From the NCBI GenBank assembly GCA_035712145.1, contig DASTBI010000153.1, forward strand, positions 1 through 38,072: a stretch of 38,072 bases of DNA, read 5' to 3'. The notes below the pieces were generated by a model that had not been told where the DNA came from, searched no databases, and saw nothing but the letters and a program-made list of their open reading frames with translations. This document shows positions 25,207-32,230 of the stretch, piece after piece. Origin of the DNA: Candidatus Eisenbacteria bacterium (GTDB lineage Bacteria; Eisenbacteria; RBG-16-71-46). The position numbers were made by a program, and so were the translations under genes. Every line of letters starts with the position of its first letter. Positions within the stretch are counted from its first letter, which is position 1.

Positions 25207-25236
25207 TTTGACGAACCAAACTACCAGCCCTACGCT
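25207..25236 (+). promoter_or_regulatory. Candidate promoter and autoregulatory dyad of the MarR gene
   Basis: TTGACG (25208-25213), a 17-base spacer and TACGCT (25231-25236) would start transcription at or next to the ATG at 25244, giving a leaderless mRNA. A TTTG-N6-CAAA dyad (25207-25220) overlaps the -35 box, where a MarR dimer could bind. Confidence 0.45.
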
Positions 25237-25243
25237 GCCTTCC

Positions 25244-25750
25244 ATGTCCGCCCGAGATGGCCGGCGACTGATGGATCTCTACCCGCGGATCTACTTCGCG
25301 TGCCACCAGCGTCACGTCCGGGATCCCCGGACGCGACGCGTGCTGAGCGCCCACCAGGCCAGCATTCTCGATCATCTCGACGAGGTCGAGCCGACGGGCC
25401 TGGTCGAGCTCGCGCATCACATGGGAGTCACGGCGTCCACCATGTCGCTCGGTATCGAACGGCTGGTGCGCCAGGGCTATGTGATCCGGGGCCGCGACGC
25501 GCGCGATGGCCGCCGTGTGAACCTGTTGCTCTCCCCCGCCGGGCAGCGCGTGCGCGACGCCTCCTCGGTGCTCGATCCCGAGCGGGTCGCGCAGATGCTC
25601 GCCCAGCTCTCCACCGCCGAGCGGACCCGGGCGCTCGAGGGTCTGGCGCTGCTGGCCCAGGCCGCTCAGAGGCAGATGCACGCTCTTGCCCAGGCCGGAC
25701 GCGGCGGGCTCGCCGAACGCCGCTCTCGCGCTCGAAAGGAGGCCTCATGA
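25244..25750 (+). CDS. MarR family transcriptional regulator
   Basis: 168 residues. The winged helix runs through about 35-110: LSAHQASILDHLDEVEPTG, then VELAHHMGVTASTMSLGIERL (recognition helix) and GYVIRGRDARDGRRVNLLLS (wing with the DxRDGR signature of MarR proteins). The C-terminal helices form the dimer interface. ATG at 25244 is chosen as the first start after a plausible promoter. The stop overlaps the SRPBCC gene start (ATGA at 25747), so it is coupled to the two genes that follow, which it may control. The ligand is unknown. Confidence 0.9.
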   Translation: MSARDGRRLMDLYPRIYFACHQRHVRDPRTRRVLSAHQASILDHLDEVEPTGLVELAHHMGVTASTMSLGIERLVRQGYVIRGRDARDGRRVNLLLSPAGQRVRDASSVLDPERVAQMLAQLSTAERTRALEGLALLAQAAQRQMHALAQAGRGGLAERRSRARKEAS

Positions 25751-26277
25751 AGCTGCTGCTGTCGATTCTGGTCGGCATCCTCGGACTGGTCGCCCTGGCG
25801 TGGTGCATCGGCCTGGTGATTCCCCGCCGTCACCAGGCGACGCGCTCCGCCAGGTTCGCGAACCGTCCCGAGCAGGTGTGGGCGGTGCTCAGCGACTTCC
25901 CGAACTACGCTCGGTGGGCGCCCGAGGTCACCGGTGTGCGACGGCTGCCGGACCGTGACGGGCACCCCGTCTATCAGTTCGAAGGCAAGTGGGGCATGCC
26001 GCTCGAGATCGAGTCGATGGAGCCGCCGCGCCTGATGGTCACGCGCATCGCCGATCCGAGCCTGCCATTCGGCGGGACATGGACCTGGAAGATCACTCGC
26101 GAAGGCAACGGCACGCGCGTGACCGTGACCGAGGACGGTGAGATCAAGCCGCCGCCGATGCGCACGATGGCGCGCTTCTTCTTCGGCTACACCTCGACCA
26201 TGGATTCGTACCTCGAGGCGCTCGGTGACGGCCTGGGAGAAGGGATCACCCCCGGGCCTCTCCCGGCAGGAGTCTGA
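25747..26277 (+). CDS. SRPBCC (polyketide cyclase-like) membrane-anchored protein
   Basis: 176 residues. The N-terminus (LLLSILVGILGLVALAWCIG) is one hydrophobic segment, an anchor or signal. The rest is a START/SRPBCC domain: RSARFANRPEQVWAVLSDFP, then YARWAPEVTGVRRLPD and TWTWKITREGNGTRVTVTED, with a long C-terminal helix. The fold binds hydrophobic small molecules. It is coupled to the MarR gene and sits two bases before the DUF3052-like gene. The three may be a small stress-responsive operon (inference). Confidence 0.87.
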   Translation: MKLLLSILVGILGLVALAWCIGLVIPRRHQATRSARFANRPEQVWAVLSDFPNYARWAPEVTGVRRLPDRDGHPVYQFEGKWGMPLEIESMEPPRLMVTRIADPSLPFGGTWTWKITREGNGTRVTVTEDGEIKPPPMRTMARFFFGYTSTMDSYLEALGDGLGEGITPGPLPAGV

Positions 26278-26279
26278 GC

Positions 26280-26891
26280 ATGGGACTCGAAGCGCGCTGC
26301 ACCGCACGCTACAAGCGTCAGGTCGGAGAGGGTCTCGCCCGGCTCGAGACCACGGAGCTCCGCTTCAAAGGTGAGGACCTGGGCTTCGTCATTCCATTCG
26401 CGCGCATGAAGTCCGTCGTGGCCGCTCGGGGCGTGCTCGAAGTTCGGACCGCGGACGAGACGGCGAAGCTCGAGCTCGGATCCAAGGCCGAGACCTGGGC
26501 GCTCAAGATCCGCTACCCCAAACCCGTGATCGACAAGCTCGGCGTCAAGGCAGGCCAGGTGGTATCCGTGCTGGGAGTGGACGATCCGGGCTTCCTGAAG
26601 GACGCCGGAGCCCGCGCGGCCGAGCTGGTGGTGGGCAAGGTGAAGAAGAACTCGGACCTGGTCTTCTTCGGAGTCACCCAGCGGGCCGAGCTGTCGCGGC
26701 TGGCCAGGCTCGAGCAGGCGATGAAGCGGGACGGTGCGATCTGGGTGATCTGGAAGAAGGGCGTCCCGACCTTGAGGGAGGACGACGTGCGCGCCGCTGC
26801 GCTGGAGCTCCGGCTGGTCGACGTCAAGGTGGTGGCCTTCTCCGAGAGCCATAGCGGACTCAAGCTGATGATCCGCAAGAACCATCGCTGA
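26280..26891 (+). CDS. DUF3052-like protein
   Basis: 203 residues, soluble. The first half (KRQVGEGLARLETTELRFKG, IPFARMKSVVAARGVLEVRT) is a small beta domain. The second half (IDKLGVKAGQVVSVLGVDDP, SDLVFFGVTQRAELSRLARL, AIWVIWKKGVPTLREDDVRA, AGLKLMIRK-like end) matches DUF3052, an alpha/beta domain found across Actinobacteria and others. No active site is known. It is the third gene of the MarR set. Confidence 0.8.
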   Translation: MGLEARCTARYKRQVGEGLARLETTELRFKGEDLGFVIPFARMKSVVAARGVLEVRTADETAKLELGSKAETWALKIRYPKPVIDKLGVKAGQVVSVLGVDDPGFLKDAGARAAELVVGKVKKNSDLVFFGVTQRAELSRLARLEQAMKRDGAIWVIWKKGVPTLREDDVRAAALELRLVDVKVVAFSESHSGLKLMIRKNHR

Positions 26892-26912
26892 GGGCCGTGG
26901 TAGCCTTGACCC

Positions 26913-29504
26913 GTGCGCCCGGCCTCTCCAACCCGCATCCCGTCCAACCTCGCCCTGCTCCTCCTGGCCGCATGGCTGGTATTCGTCCCCGATCTGCACC
27001 ATGCCCCCGCCCCGCCGGTGGTCGAGCACGAGGCCGAGAAGTACCCGAGCGACTGGTTCGGCATGCAGCGCGCTTTCCCGAATGAAACCATCGACCAGGA
27101 GGCCTACCAGGAAGCGCTGAGCTGGGCACGCGTCGAGCGCGCCGCGCTCGACATGACCCAGGCGGGCAGCCCCTACTGGAGCGAAGCGGGGCCGTTCAAC
27201 ATCGCCGGACGCGCCACCGCGCTCGCGGTCGTCCCCGGCGGAACCACGGTCTATCTGGGATCGGCGGCCGGCGGGGTGTTCAAGTCCACGAACTCCGGAA
27301 CCAACTGGACGCCGGTCTTCAGTGAGGTGCTCTCGATCGGCGCGCTCGCGCTCGACCCCTCGAACAGCAACGTCGTCTACGCCGGCACCGGCGAGGCCAA
27401 CGCGGCGATCGACAACTACGACGGCGCGGGAGTCTTTCGCTCGACCAACGCCGGACAGGCCTGGACCTCCCTGGGCCTGCAGGAGACCCGCCGCATCGCG
27501 CGCGTCGCGGTGGACCCCGCCAACCCCAATCGCATCATGGTCGCGGCGATGGGCGCGCAATTCAGCACCGGACCCCATCGCGGGCTCTACCGGAGCGAGG
27601 ATGGCGGGCAGAGCTGGAGCAAGGTGCTGTTCGTGAACGACAGCACCGGTGTGTGCGACGTGGTGTTCAATCCCTCGCACAGCGAGACCGTCTACTGCGC
27701 GAGCTGGGAGCGCATTCGCCGCGGCACGTACCGCAGGAGCTTCGGCCCGGGGTCGGGCATCTGGATCAGCACCAACAGCGGCACGACCTGGACGAGGCTC
27801 ACCAGCGGGCTGCCGCCGCCTTCGGACAACGTGGGTCGCATCGCGCTCGGCCTGGCGCCGAGCCGGCCTTCGACGATCTACGCCCAGATCGTCGGCGGCC
27901 TCGCGCAGGGCCACAATGGTCTGGGCTTCTGGCGCAGCCTGAACGGCGGGGCGAGCTGGACCCAGATGGCGGCATCCAGCTTCTCCGGCATCTTCGGAGG
28001 CTTTGGCTGGTATTTCGGCGACATGCGGGTCTCGCCGACCAACCCTGACGAAGTCTTCTGCCTCGGTCAGAATCTCGCGCGCTCGACCAATGGCGGCGTC
28101 AGCTTCAACACCATCACCGGCAACGCGCACGTCGACTTCCACGCGATCTGGATCAACCCGTCGAACCCCTCGCAGCTCTACGTGGGCTGCGACGGCGGAT
28201 TCTGGTCGGGGTCCCCCCTCGGAAGCTGGACCCCGTCGCTCGACCTGCCGACCATGCAGTTCTACGCCGGCACCATCGATCCCTCCAATCCTTCGAAGCT
28301 CCTGGGCGGCGCGCAGGACAACGGCACCAACGCCACCAACTCGGCGCCCACCGCGTGGTATGCCCTCAACATCGGCGGCGACGGCTTCTACTGCGCCGTG
28401 GACCCCACCAACCCCAACATCATGTTCGGCGAATACCAGAACATGAGCTCGGGCCGCGGGCCTCTGCGCTCCACGAATGGAGGCGCCAGCTTCGCCCAGC
28501 CCTCAGGATTCAGCCCGGGGGATCGCTACAACTGGAATGCGCCTTTCGTGATGGCGCCGAGCGATCACAACATGCTGATCGCCGGCAGCCAACGCGTGTA
28601 CATGAGCATCGACAACGGGTTGAATTACGTGCCGGTGAGCAACGACCTCACCACCAACAACCAGGTCGGCAACCTCGCCTACAGCACCATCACGACGCTC
28701 GACATCGCACCCTCGAACTCCAATTACCTCTACGCCGGCACCGACGACGGACGGGTGTGGCGATCCAAGAACAGGGCCTCGACCTGGCAGGACGTGACCG
28801 CCGGACTGCCGATCCGCTGGGTGACGCGCGTGACCGCCGATCCGGTCGATCCCGAGGTGGTCTATGTCACGCTCTCGGGCTACAACCAGGACGAGTTCGG
28901 CGCCCACGTCTACCGCAGCACCAACGCCGGCGACACCTGGGCGCCGATCGACGGCAACCTGCCCGACGTGCCCGCAAACGACATCCTGGTCGATCCCGGA
29001 AATACAAACCGCCTCTACCTGGCCACCGACATCGGCGTATTCACCAGCCGCGATCTGGGCGGGACGTGGTACCCCCTGGGCGTGGGGCTGCCGCTGGTTC
29101 CGGTCGCCGATCTCACCCTCCATCACGCCTCCCGCACCCTGGTGGCGGCCACGCATGGACGCTCTCAGTGGAAGTTCGATCTCAACCAGATTCCGGTCGC
29201 GGTGGAGAACTTGCCGGCCCCGCCGCGGCTCGCGCTGCGAGGTCCCACGCCGAATCCGAGTCGCGGCGAAGTGCGTTTCATTGCAGAAGTTTCGCGACCG
29301 GGGCGGCTGCGCGCGGAGGTCTTCGACGCCTTCGGCCGCCGCGTCTTGCGCCTGCCCGAGCGAGAGGCTTCGAGCGGACGCGTGACGCTCATGTGGGACG
29401 GTCGCGACTCGCGGGGCTCATCCGTGCGCGCGGGCGCCTACTACCTCCGCGTGTCTCACGAAGACGGCGCCGCGGTCACGCGACGGATCGTCCGGCTCGA
29501 CTGA
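26913..29504 (+). CDS. Secreted Asp-box (BNR/sortilin-type) propeller protein with FlgD-like C-terminus
   Basis: 863 residues with a GTG start at 26913 and an N-terminal hydrophobic segment (SNLALLLLAAWLVFVP) acting as signal. About eleven Asp-box motifs are visible (STNSGTNW, STNAGQAW, SEDGGQSW, STNSGTTW, SLNGGASW, STNGGVSF, STNAGDTW, SRDLGGTW). Most are followed by DPSNSNVVYAG-like strands, giving one or two propellers over about 75-760. The C-terminus (LRAEVFDAFGRRVLRLPE, then MWDGRDSRGSSVRAGAYYLRV) is a FlgD/type IX-sorting-like sandwich. Segment order matches the protein at 2488-5592 closely, so they are paralogues with different C-termini. Probably surface-exposed; substrate unknown. 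Confidence 0.9.
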   Translation: MRPASPTRIPSNLALLLLAAWLVFVPDLHHAPAPPVVEHEAEKYPSDWFGMQRAFPNETIDQEAYQEALSWARVERAALDMTQAGSPYWSEAGPFNIAGRATALAVVPGGTTVYLGSAAGGVFKSTNSGTNWTPVFSEVLSIGALALDPSNSNVVYAGTGEANAAIDNYDGAGVFRSTNAGQAWTSLGLQETRRIARVAVDPANPNRIMVAAMGAQFSTGPHRGLYRSEDGGQSWSKVLFVNDSTGVCDVVFNPSHSETVYCASWERIRRGTYRRSFGPGSGIWISTNSGTTWTRLTSGLPPPSDNVGRIALGLAPSRPSTIYAQIVGGLAQGHNGLGFWRSLNGGASWTQMAASSFSGIFGGFGWYFGDMRVSPTNPDEVFCLGQNLARSTNGGVSFNTITGNAHVDFHAIWINPSNPSQLYVGCDGGFWSGSPLGSWTPSLDLPTMQFYAGTIDPSNPSKLLGGAQDNGTNATNSAPTAWYALNIGGDGFYCAVDPTNPNIMFGEYQNMSSGRGPLRSTNGGASFAQPSGFSPGDRYNWNAPFVMAPSDHNMLIAGSQRVYMSIDNGLNYVPVSNDLTTNNQVGNLAYSTITTLDIAPSNSNYLYAGTDDGRVWRSKNRASTWQDVTAGLPIRWVTRVTADPVDPEVVYVTLSGYNQDEFGAHVYRSTNAGDTWAPIDGNLPDVPANDILVDPGNTNRLYLATDIGVFTSRDLGGTWYPLGVGLPLVPVADLTLHHASRTLVAATHGRSQWKFDLNQIPVAVENLPAPPRLALRGPTPNPSRGEVRFIAEVSRPGRLRAEVFDAFGRRVLRLPEREASSGRVTLMWDGRDSRGSSVRAGAYYLRVSHEDGAAVTRRIVRLD

Positions 29505-29618
29505 CGCTCGATCGCCGAGCGACCTCGATTCCGACCGCATTTGGCGCGGCCTGGATTATGCAAGCTCTTTCGACCGCTCCAGACCGGGCCGAAATCGACC
29601 TGGGGTCGATAATTCCCT

Positions 29619-29646
29619 TTGAAACTGCGGTTCCGCTTGCTATACA
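29619..29646 (+). promoter_or_regulatory. Sigma-70-type promoter of the HU gene
   Basis: TTGAAA (29619-29624), a 16-base spacer and TATACA (29641-29646) lie about 68 bases before the HU start. This is one of the two best promoter matches in the window. Confidence 0.65.
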
Positions 29647-29713
29647 AGCGAGCGAACGCGGGCAACGTCCCGCGCGATCGTCTCGCACCCTTCTCATGGA
29701 AAGGAAGGACCTC

Positions 29714-29995
29714 ATGGCGAAGATGATGACCAAGTCCCAGATCGCCAGCCACATCGCCGACAAGTTCGAGATCACCAAGAAGCAGAGCGTTCAGATCCTC
29801 GAGGAGCTGGCGACCTTGGCCGCGAAGCAGGCGAAGAACGGCTTCGTGTTCCCCGGCGTTGGCAAGCTGGTCGTGGTCAAGCGCAAGGCTCGCATGGGCC
29901 GCAATCCCCAAACCGGCGAGCCCATCAAGATTCCGGCCAAGACGGTTCTCAAGTTCAGGATCGCGAAGGCCATGAAGGAGCTGGCGCTCCGGTAG
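29714..29995 (+). CDS. HU family histone-like DNA-binding protein
   Basis: 93 residues, with ATG at 29714 after GGAAGGA. The fold is the HU/IHF plan: helices at the N-terminus (MTKSQIASHIADKFEITKKQ, VQILEELATLAAKQAKNG), then the beta arm. The arm contains FPGVGKLVVVKRKARMGRNP and the conserved QTGEPIKIPAKTVLKF, where the Pro of GRNPQTGEPI intercalates into DNA. It bends and compacts chromosomal DNA as a dimer. It is a single gene with its own promoter and a strong terminator. A longer reading from the ATG at 29696 is possible but less likely. Confidence 0.95.
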   Translation: MAKMMTKSQIASHIADKFEITKKQSVQILEELATLAAKQAKNGFVFPGVGKLVVVKRKARMGRNPQTGEPIKIPAKTVLKFRIAKAMKELALR

Positions 29996-30016
29996 ATCTT
30001 TTCCGCAGGTTTTCAC

Positions 30017-30044
30017 GAGGCCCCGGACTTCGGTCCGGGGCCTT
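30017..30044. terminator. UUCG-loop terminator between convergent genes
   Basis: A perfect 10-bp stem (GGCCCCGGAC at 30019-30028, GTCCGGGGCC at 30033-30042) closed by a TTCG tetraloop, with two further outer pairs. It follows the HU stop by 23 bases and lies just before the convergent hydrolase stop, so it can serve both strands. Confidence 0.8.
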
Positions 30045-30050
30045 CGTGCT

Positions 30051-30908
30051 TCACCGCGCCAGCGTGGAGACCACCGTGCTCGGCGACGCACCGAGCACGA
30101 ATCGCGCGATGTGCTCGGCCAAGGTCTGCGGCTGATCGAGCATGAGGAAGTGACCGGCGTTCTCGACCCGCACCGGCTCGACACGCGGCACGCCGTCGTA
30201 GCCGAGCGCCTTCGCGACTTGCGGCCAGGTCTCCTTGGCTTCCCATGAATGCGGCGCCAGGACGGCGAGCATCGGCGGCAAGAGCTTACGCATCTGCCCC
30301 GCGAGATCGGCGAACAGCGCGAGCCGGATCCAGGACTTCACCATGATCGGCTCCATGCGCGCGACCTCGGCGTAGAGCCGCTCGCCCTGGAGCGAATCGC
30401 GGCCGAAGCTCAGGTAGGCTTCGTGGATCAGGCGGTCGTAGTCATGGTCGAGGCGCGCCAGCATCACTTCGCGAGGACCCGGAGGGATCTGCGGCTTGAG
30501 CGCGGTCTCGATCAGCACCAGCCCGCGCACGCGCTCGGGATGGAGCAGCGCTTCCTTCGCCGCGACCAGTCCTCCGACCGAATGGCCCACGAGCACCACG
30601 GGACCGTCGGTCGCGTCCCGGATCGCCTCGTCGAGCGTCGCCGCGGCCTGCTCGAGGCTGAACGGCGCGGGCATCGGCGACAGGCCGTGTCCCGGCAGCT
30701 CGACCAGCACCACGCGATGATGACGCGCGAGGATGCGCGCAGTCGGGAGCCAGTGCTGCATCTGGCTCCCGAGCCCATGGACCATGACCACGGTGGGTCC
30801 CTGGCCGAATGCGTAGTACGAAGGCGTCCGGGGGGGACGCAAGCTCTGGCGGCAGACGATGACGACCGCCGCGAGGATCACGAGCAGGAGCAACAGACGT
30901 CGCGCCAA
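30051..30908 (-). CDS. Alpha/beta hydrolase, membrane-anchored, intact nucleophile and histidine
   Basis: 285 residues with a TTG start at 30908 (no ATG fits in frame) after a GGAGGG ribosome site. An N-terminal hydrophobic helix (LLLLLVILAAVVIVC) anchors or exports it. The hydrolase domain has the oxyanion HGLG (44-47), LPGHGLSPMP, the nucleophile elbow GHSVG (S110) and the catalytic histidine in ENAGHFLML (H253). It would hydrolyse an ester or amide of unknown identity. The gene next upstream (31008-31841) is a paralogue that has lost both of these residues. Confidence 0.88.
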   Translation of the reverse strand: MARRLLLLLVILAAVVIVCRQSLRPPRTPSYYAFGQGPTVVMVHGLGSQMQHWLPTARILARHHRVVLVELPGHGLSPMPAPFSLEQAAATLDEAIRDATDGPVVLVGHSVGGLVAAKEALLHPERVRGLVLIETALKPQIPPGPREVMLARLDHDYDRLIHEAYLSFGRDSLQGERLYAEVARMEPIMVKSWIRLALFADLAGQMRKLLPPMLAVLAPHSWEAKETWPQVAKALGYDGVPRVEPVRVENAGHFLMLDQPQTLAEHIARFVLGASPSTVVSTLAR

Positions 30909-31007
30909 AGGTCCATCCCTCCGCGTCCCCAGTCCATGGGGCGCGGAAGGGTTATCGGCGCAGGTGTTGCGCGGCTGAAGGTGGAGCCTCGAGAGTGGCG
31001 GGGCTCG

Positions 31008-31841
31008 CTACTTGGGCTTGGCGGCGAGCATCTGGCGGCTGAAGCGGCCAATCCAGGCGGCGAGCGAATCCGGTTGCTCGCTGGGCGCCAGGAGGCCGGC
31101 CTTCTCGAGACGGCGCAGGGTGAAGGGCGACTGCAGCGCCTCATACCCCAGCGAGGTGGCGACCGTGGCGGAGTCCTTGCCGGCCCACAGGCGATCGGTG
31201 GCGATGAGCAGCATCGGCGTTCTCACCGTCTGCGCCTTCTCGGCCGGGTCGAAAGTCATCATCTCCCGGAAGTAGGACTTCATGGTCGGCGCCGGCACCT
31301 GGGCGGCCTGTGCGTGGATCGCGACGCCTTGAGCCGAGTCGCGGCCCAGACCGAGGTACATGCTCTTGAGGAACTTGTCGTAGTTCAGATCGATCTGGGC
31401 CATGAAGCGGTCGAGCATCTGGTCATTCACCGAGAATTGCTTCTTGAGCGTCATCTCGATCGCCACCAGCCCCCGCGCCCGCTCGGGGTGCGCCTCCAGC
31501 GCCAGCATCGCCATCAAGGCACCCATGCCCTGGCCCACGACGATCGTGCTCTCCGCCTTCTGCGCCGCCAGCACCGCGTCGATCGCCGCGGCGCCCGCCT
31601 GGAGCGTGAACGGATTCGGCATGGGGCTCGAGCCGTGTCCCGGCAGATCCACGAGCACGACGCGATAGTTCGGCAGGAGCTTGCGCGCGGTGGGCATCCA
31701 TCCCGTGCGCGTGCCGCCGAGGTTGTGGAGCATGACCAGCGTCGGACCCTGGCCGAGGGTGGAGGACTGAAGCCCGGCAGGCGCCGCCCAAACGCTCGAT
31801 GCCACCGCCATCACCAGTGCTGCCGCCATCAGTCGTCTCAT
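31008..31841 (-). CDS. Catalytically dead alpha/beta hydrolase paralogue, exported
   Basis: 277 residues. ATG at 31841 has a GGAGGA ribosome site, and residues 1-20 (RRLMAAALVMAVASSVWAA) are a signal peptide. The body aligns along its length with the neighbouring hydrolase: GQGPTLVMLHNLG, PTARKLLPNYRVVLVDLPGHG, SSPMPNPFTL, MYLGLGRDSAQG. But the nucleophile elbow reads GQGMG, with Gly at 105 instead of Ser. The catalytic histidine position reads AGLLAP, with Leu at 250. The oxyanion HG is HN. It is therefore probably a non-enzymatic binding or regulatory protein. The reading frame is intact, so it is under selection. Confidence 0.85.
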   Translation of the reverse strand: MRRLMAAALVMAVASSVWAAPAGLQSSTLGQGPTLVMLHNLGGTRTGWMPTARKLLPNYRVVLVDLPGHGSSPMPNPFTLQAGAAAIDAVLAAQKAESTIVVGQGMGALMAMLALEAHPERARGLVAIEMTLKKQFSVNDQMLDRFMAQIDLNYDKFLKSMYLGLGRDSAQGVAIHAQAAQVPAPTMKSYFREMMTFDPAEKAQTVRTPMLLIATDRLWAGKDSATVATSLGYEALQSPFTLRRLEKAGLLAPSEQPDSLAAWIGRFSRQMLAAKPK

Positions 31842-31914
31842 CGCTCCTCCGAGCACTGCCATACCCATCTCCATCGCAAGAGTTCGGCCGGATTGAAGCC
31901 CGACTCGAGAGGTC

Positions 31915-31943
31915 TTGAAAACTGCACATACGTGCACTATGCT
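31915..31943 (+). promoter_or_regulatory. Promoter of the DNA-polymerase operon
   Basis: TTGAAA (31915-31920), a 17-base spacer and TATGCT (31938-31943) give a good sigma-70-type promoter ending 23 bases before the first start codon at 31967. The spacer carries a LexA-like dyad. Confidence 0.7.
31923..31936. promoter_or_regulatory. LexA-like operator, TGCAC-N4-GTGCA
   Basis: TGCAC ATAC GTGCA, a perfect dyad inside the -35/-10 spacer of the polymerase promoter. It matches TGCNC-N4-GTGCA, the LexA site reported for Fibrobacter succinogenes, and a repressor here would block RNA polymerase. It fits an SOS-controlled operon. I saw no other exact copy while reading, though I could not search systematically. 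Confidence 0.65.
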
Positions 31944-31966
31944 GGCTCTCGCCAGGAGCCAGACCG

Positions 31967-32230
31967 ATGCCCGAACTCCACATCGAGCGGATCGACGAAG
32001 CGGTCAGCGTGCGCGCGGACTTCCAGGGGGGGGTCGTTTCACCCATCGCCTTCCGCCGCCAGCGCCGCGAGCACAGCGTCTCGCGCGTCAACGCGCGCTG
32101 GGTCGAGCGCACCGGCCGTCATCCCACGTTCTTCTTCTCGATCACCGACCAGAGCGGCGACGTGTACCAGCTGCAGTTGCAGTCCGCCGACATGGTGTGG
32201 TGGCTCGACACGGTCACGCTGGAGGGATGA
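31967..32230 (+). CDS. Small protein of unknown function coupled to the Y-family polymerase
   Basis: 87 residues, first gene of the putative SOS operon, with an AGGAG ribosome site. The sequence is soluble and beta/Trp-rich: VRADFQGGVVSPIAFRRQRR, then VSRVNARWVERTG, PTFFFSITDQSGDVYQLQLQ and MVWWLDTVTLEG. The pattern 'basic strand, RW, aromatic strands, WWL' recalls small DUF6504-like proteins found beside Y-family polymerases in Actinobacteria. That is resemblance by eye, not a confirmed match. Its stop overlaps the polymerase start (ATGATG at 32227-32232), so it is made together with the enzyme. Confidence 0.72.
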   Translation: MPELHIERIDEAVSVRADFQGGVVSPIAFRRQRREHSVSRVNARWVERTGRHPTFFFSITDQSGDVYQLQLQSADMVWWLDTVTLEG

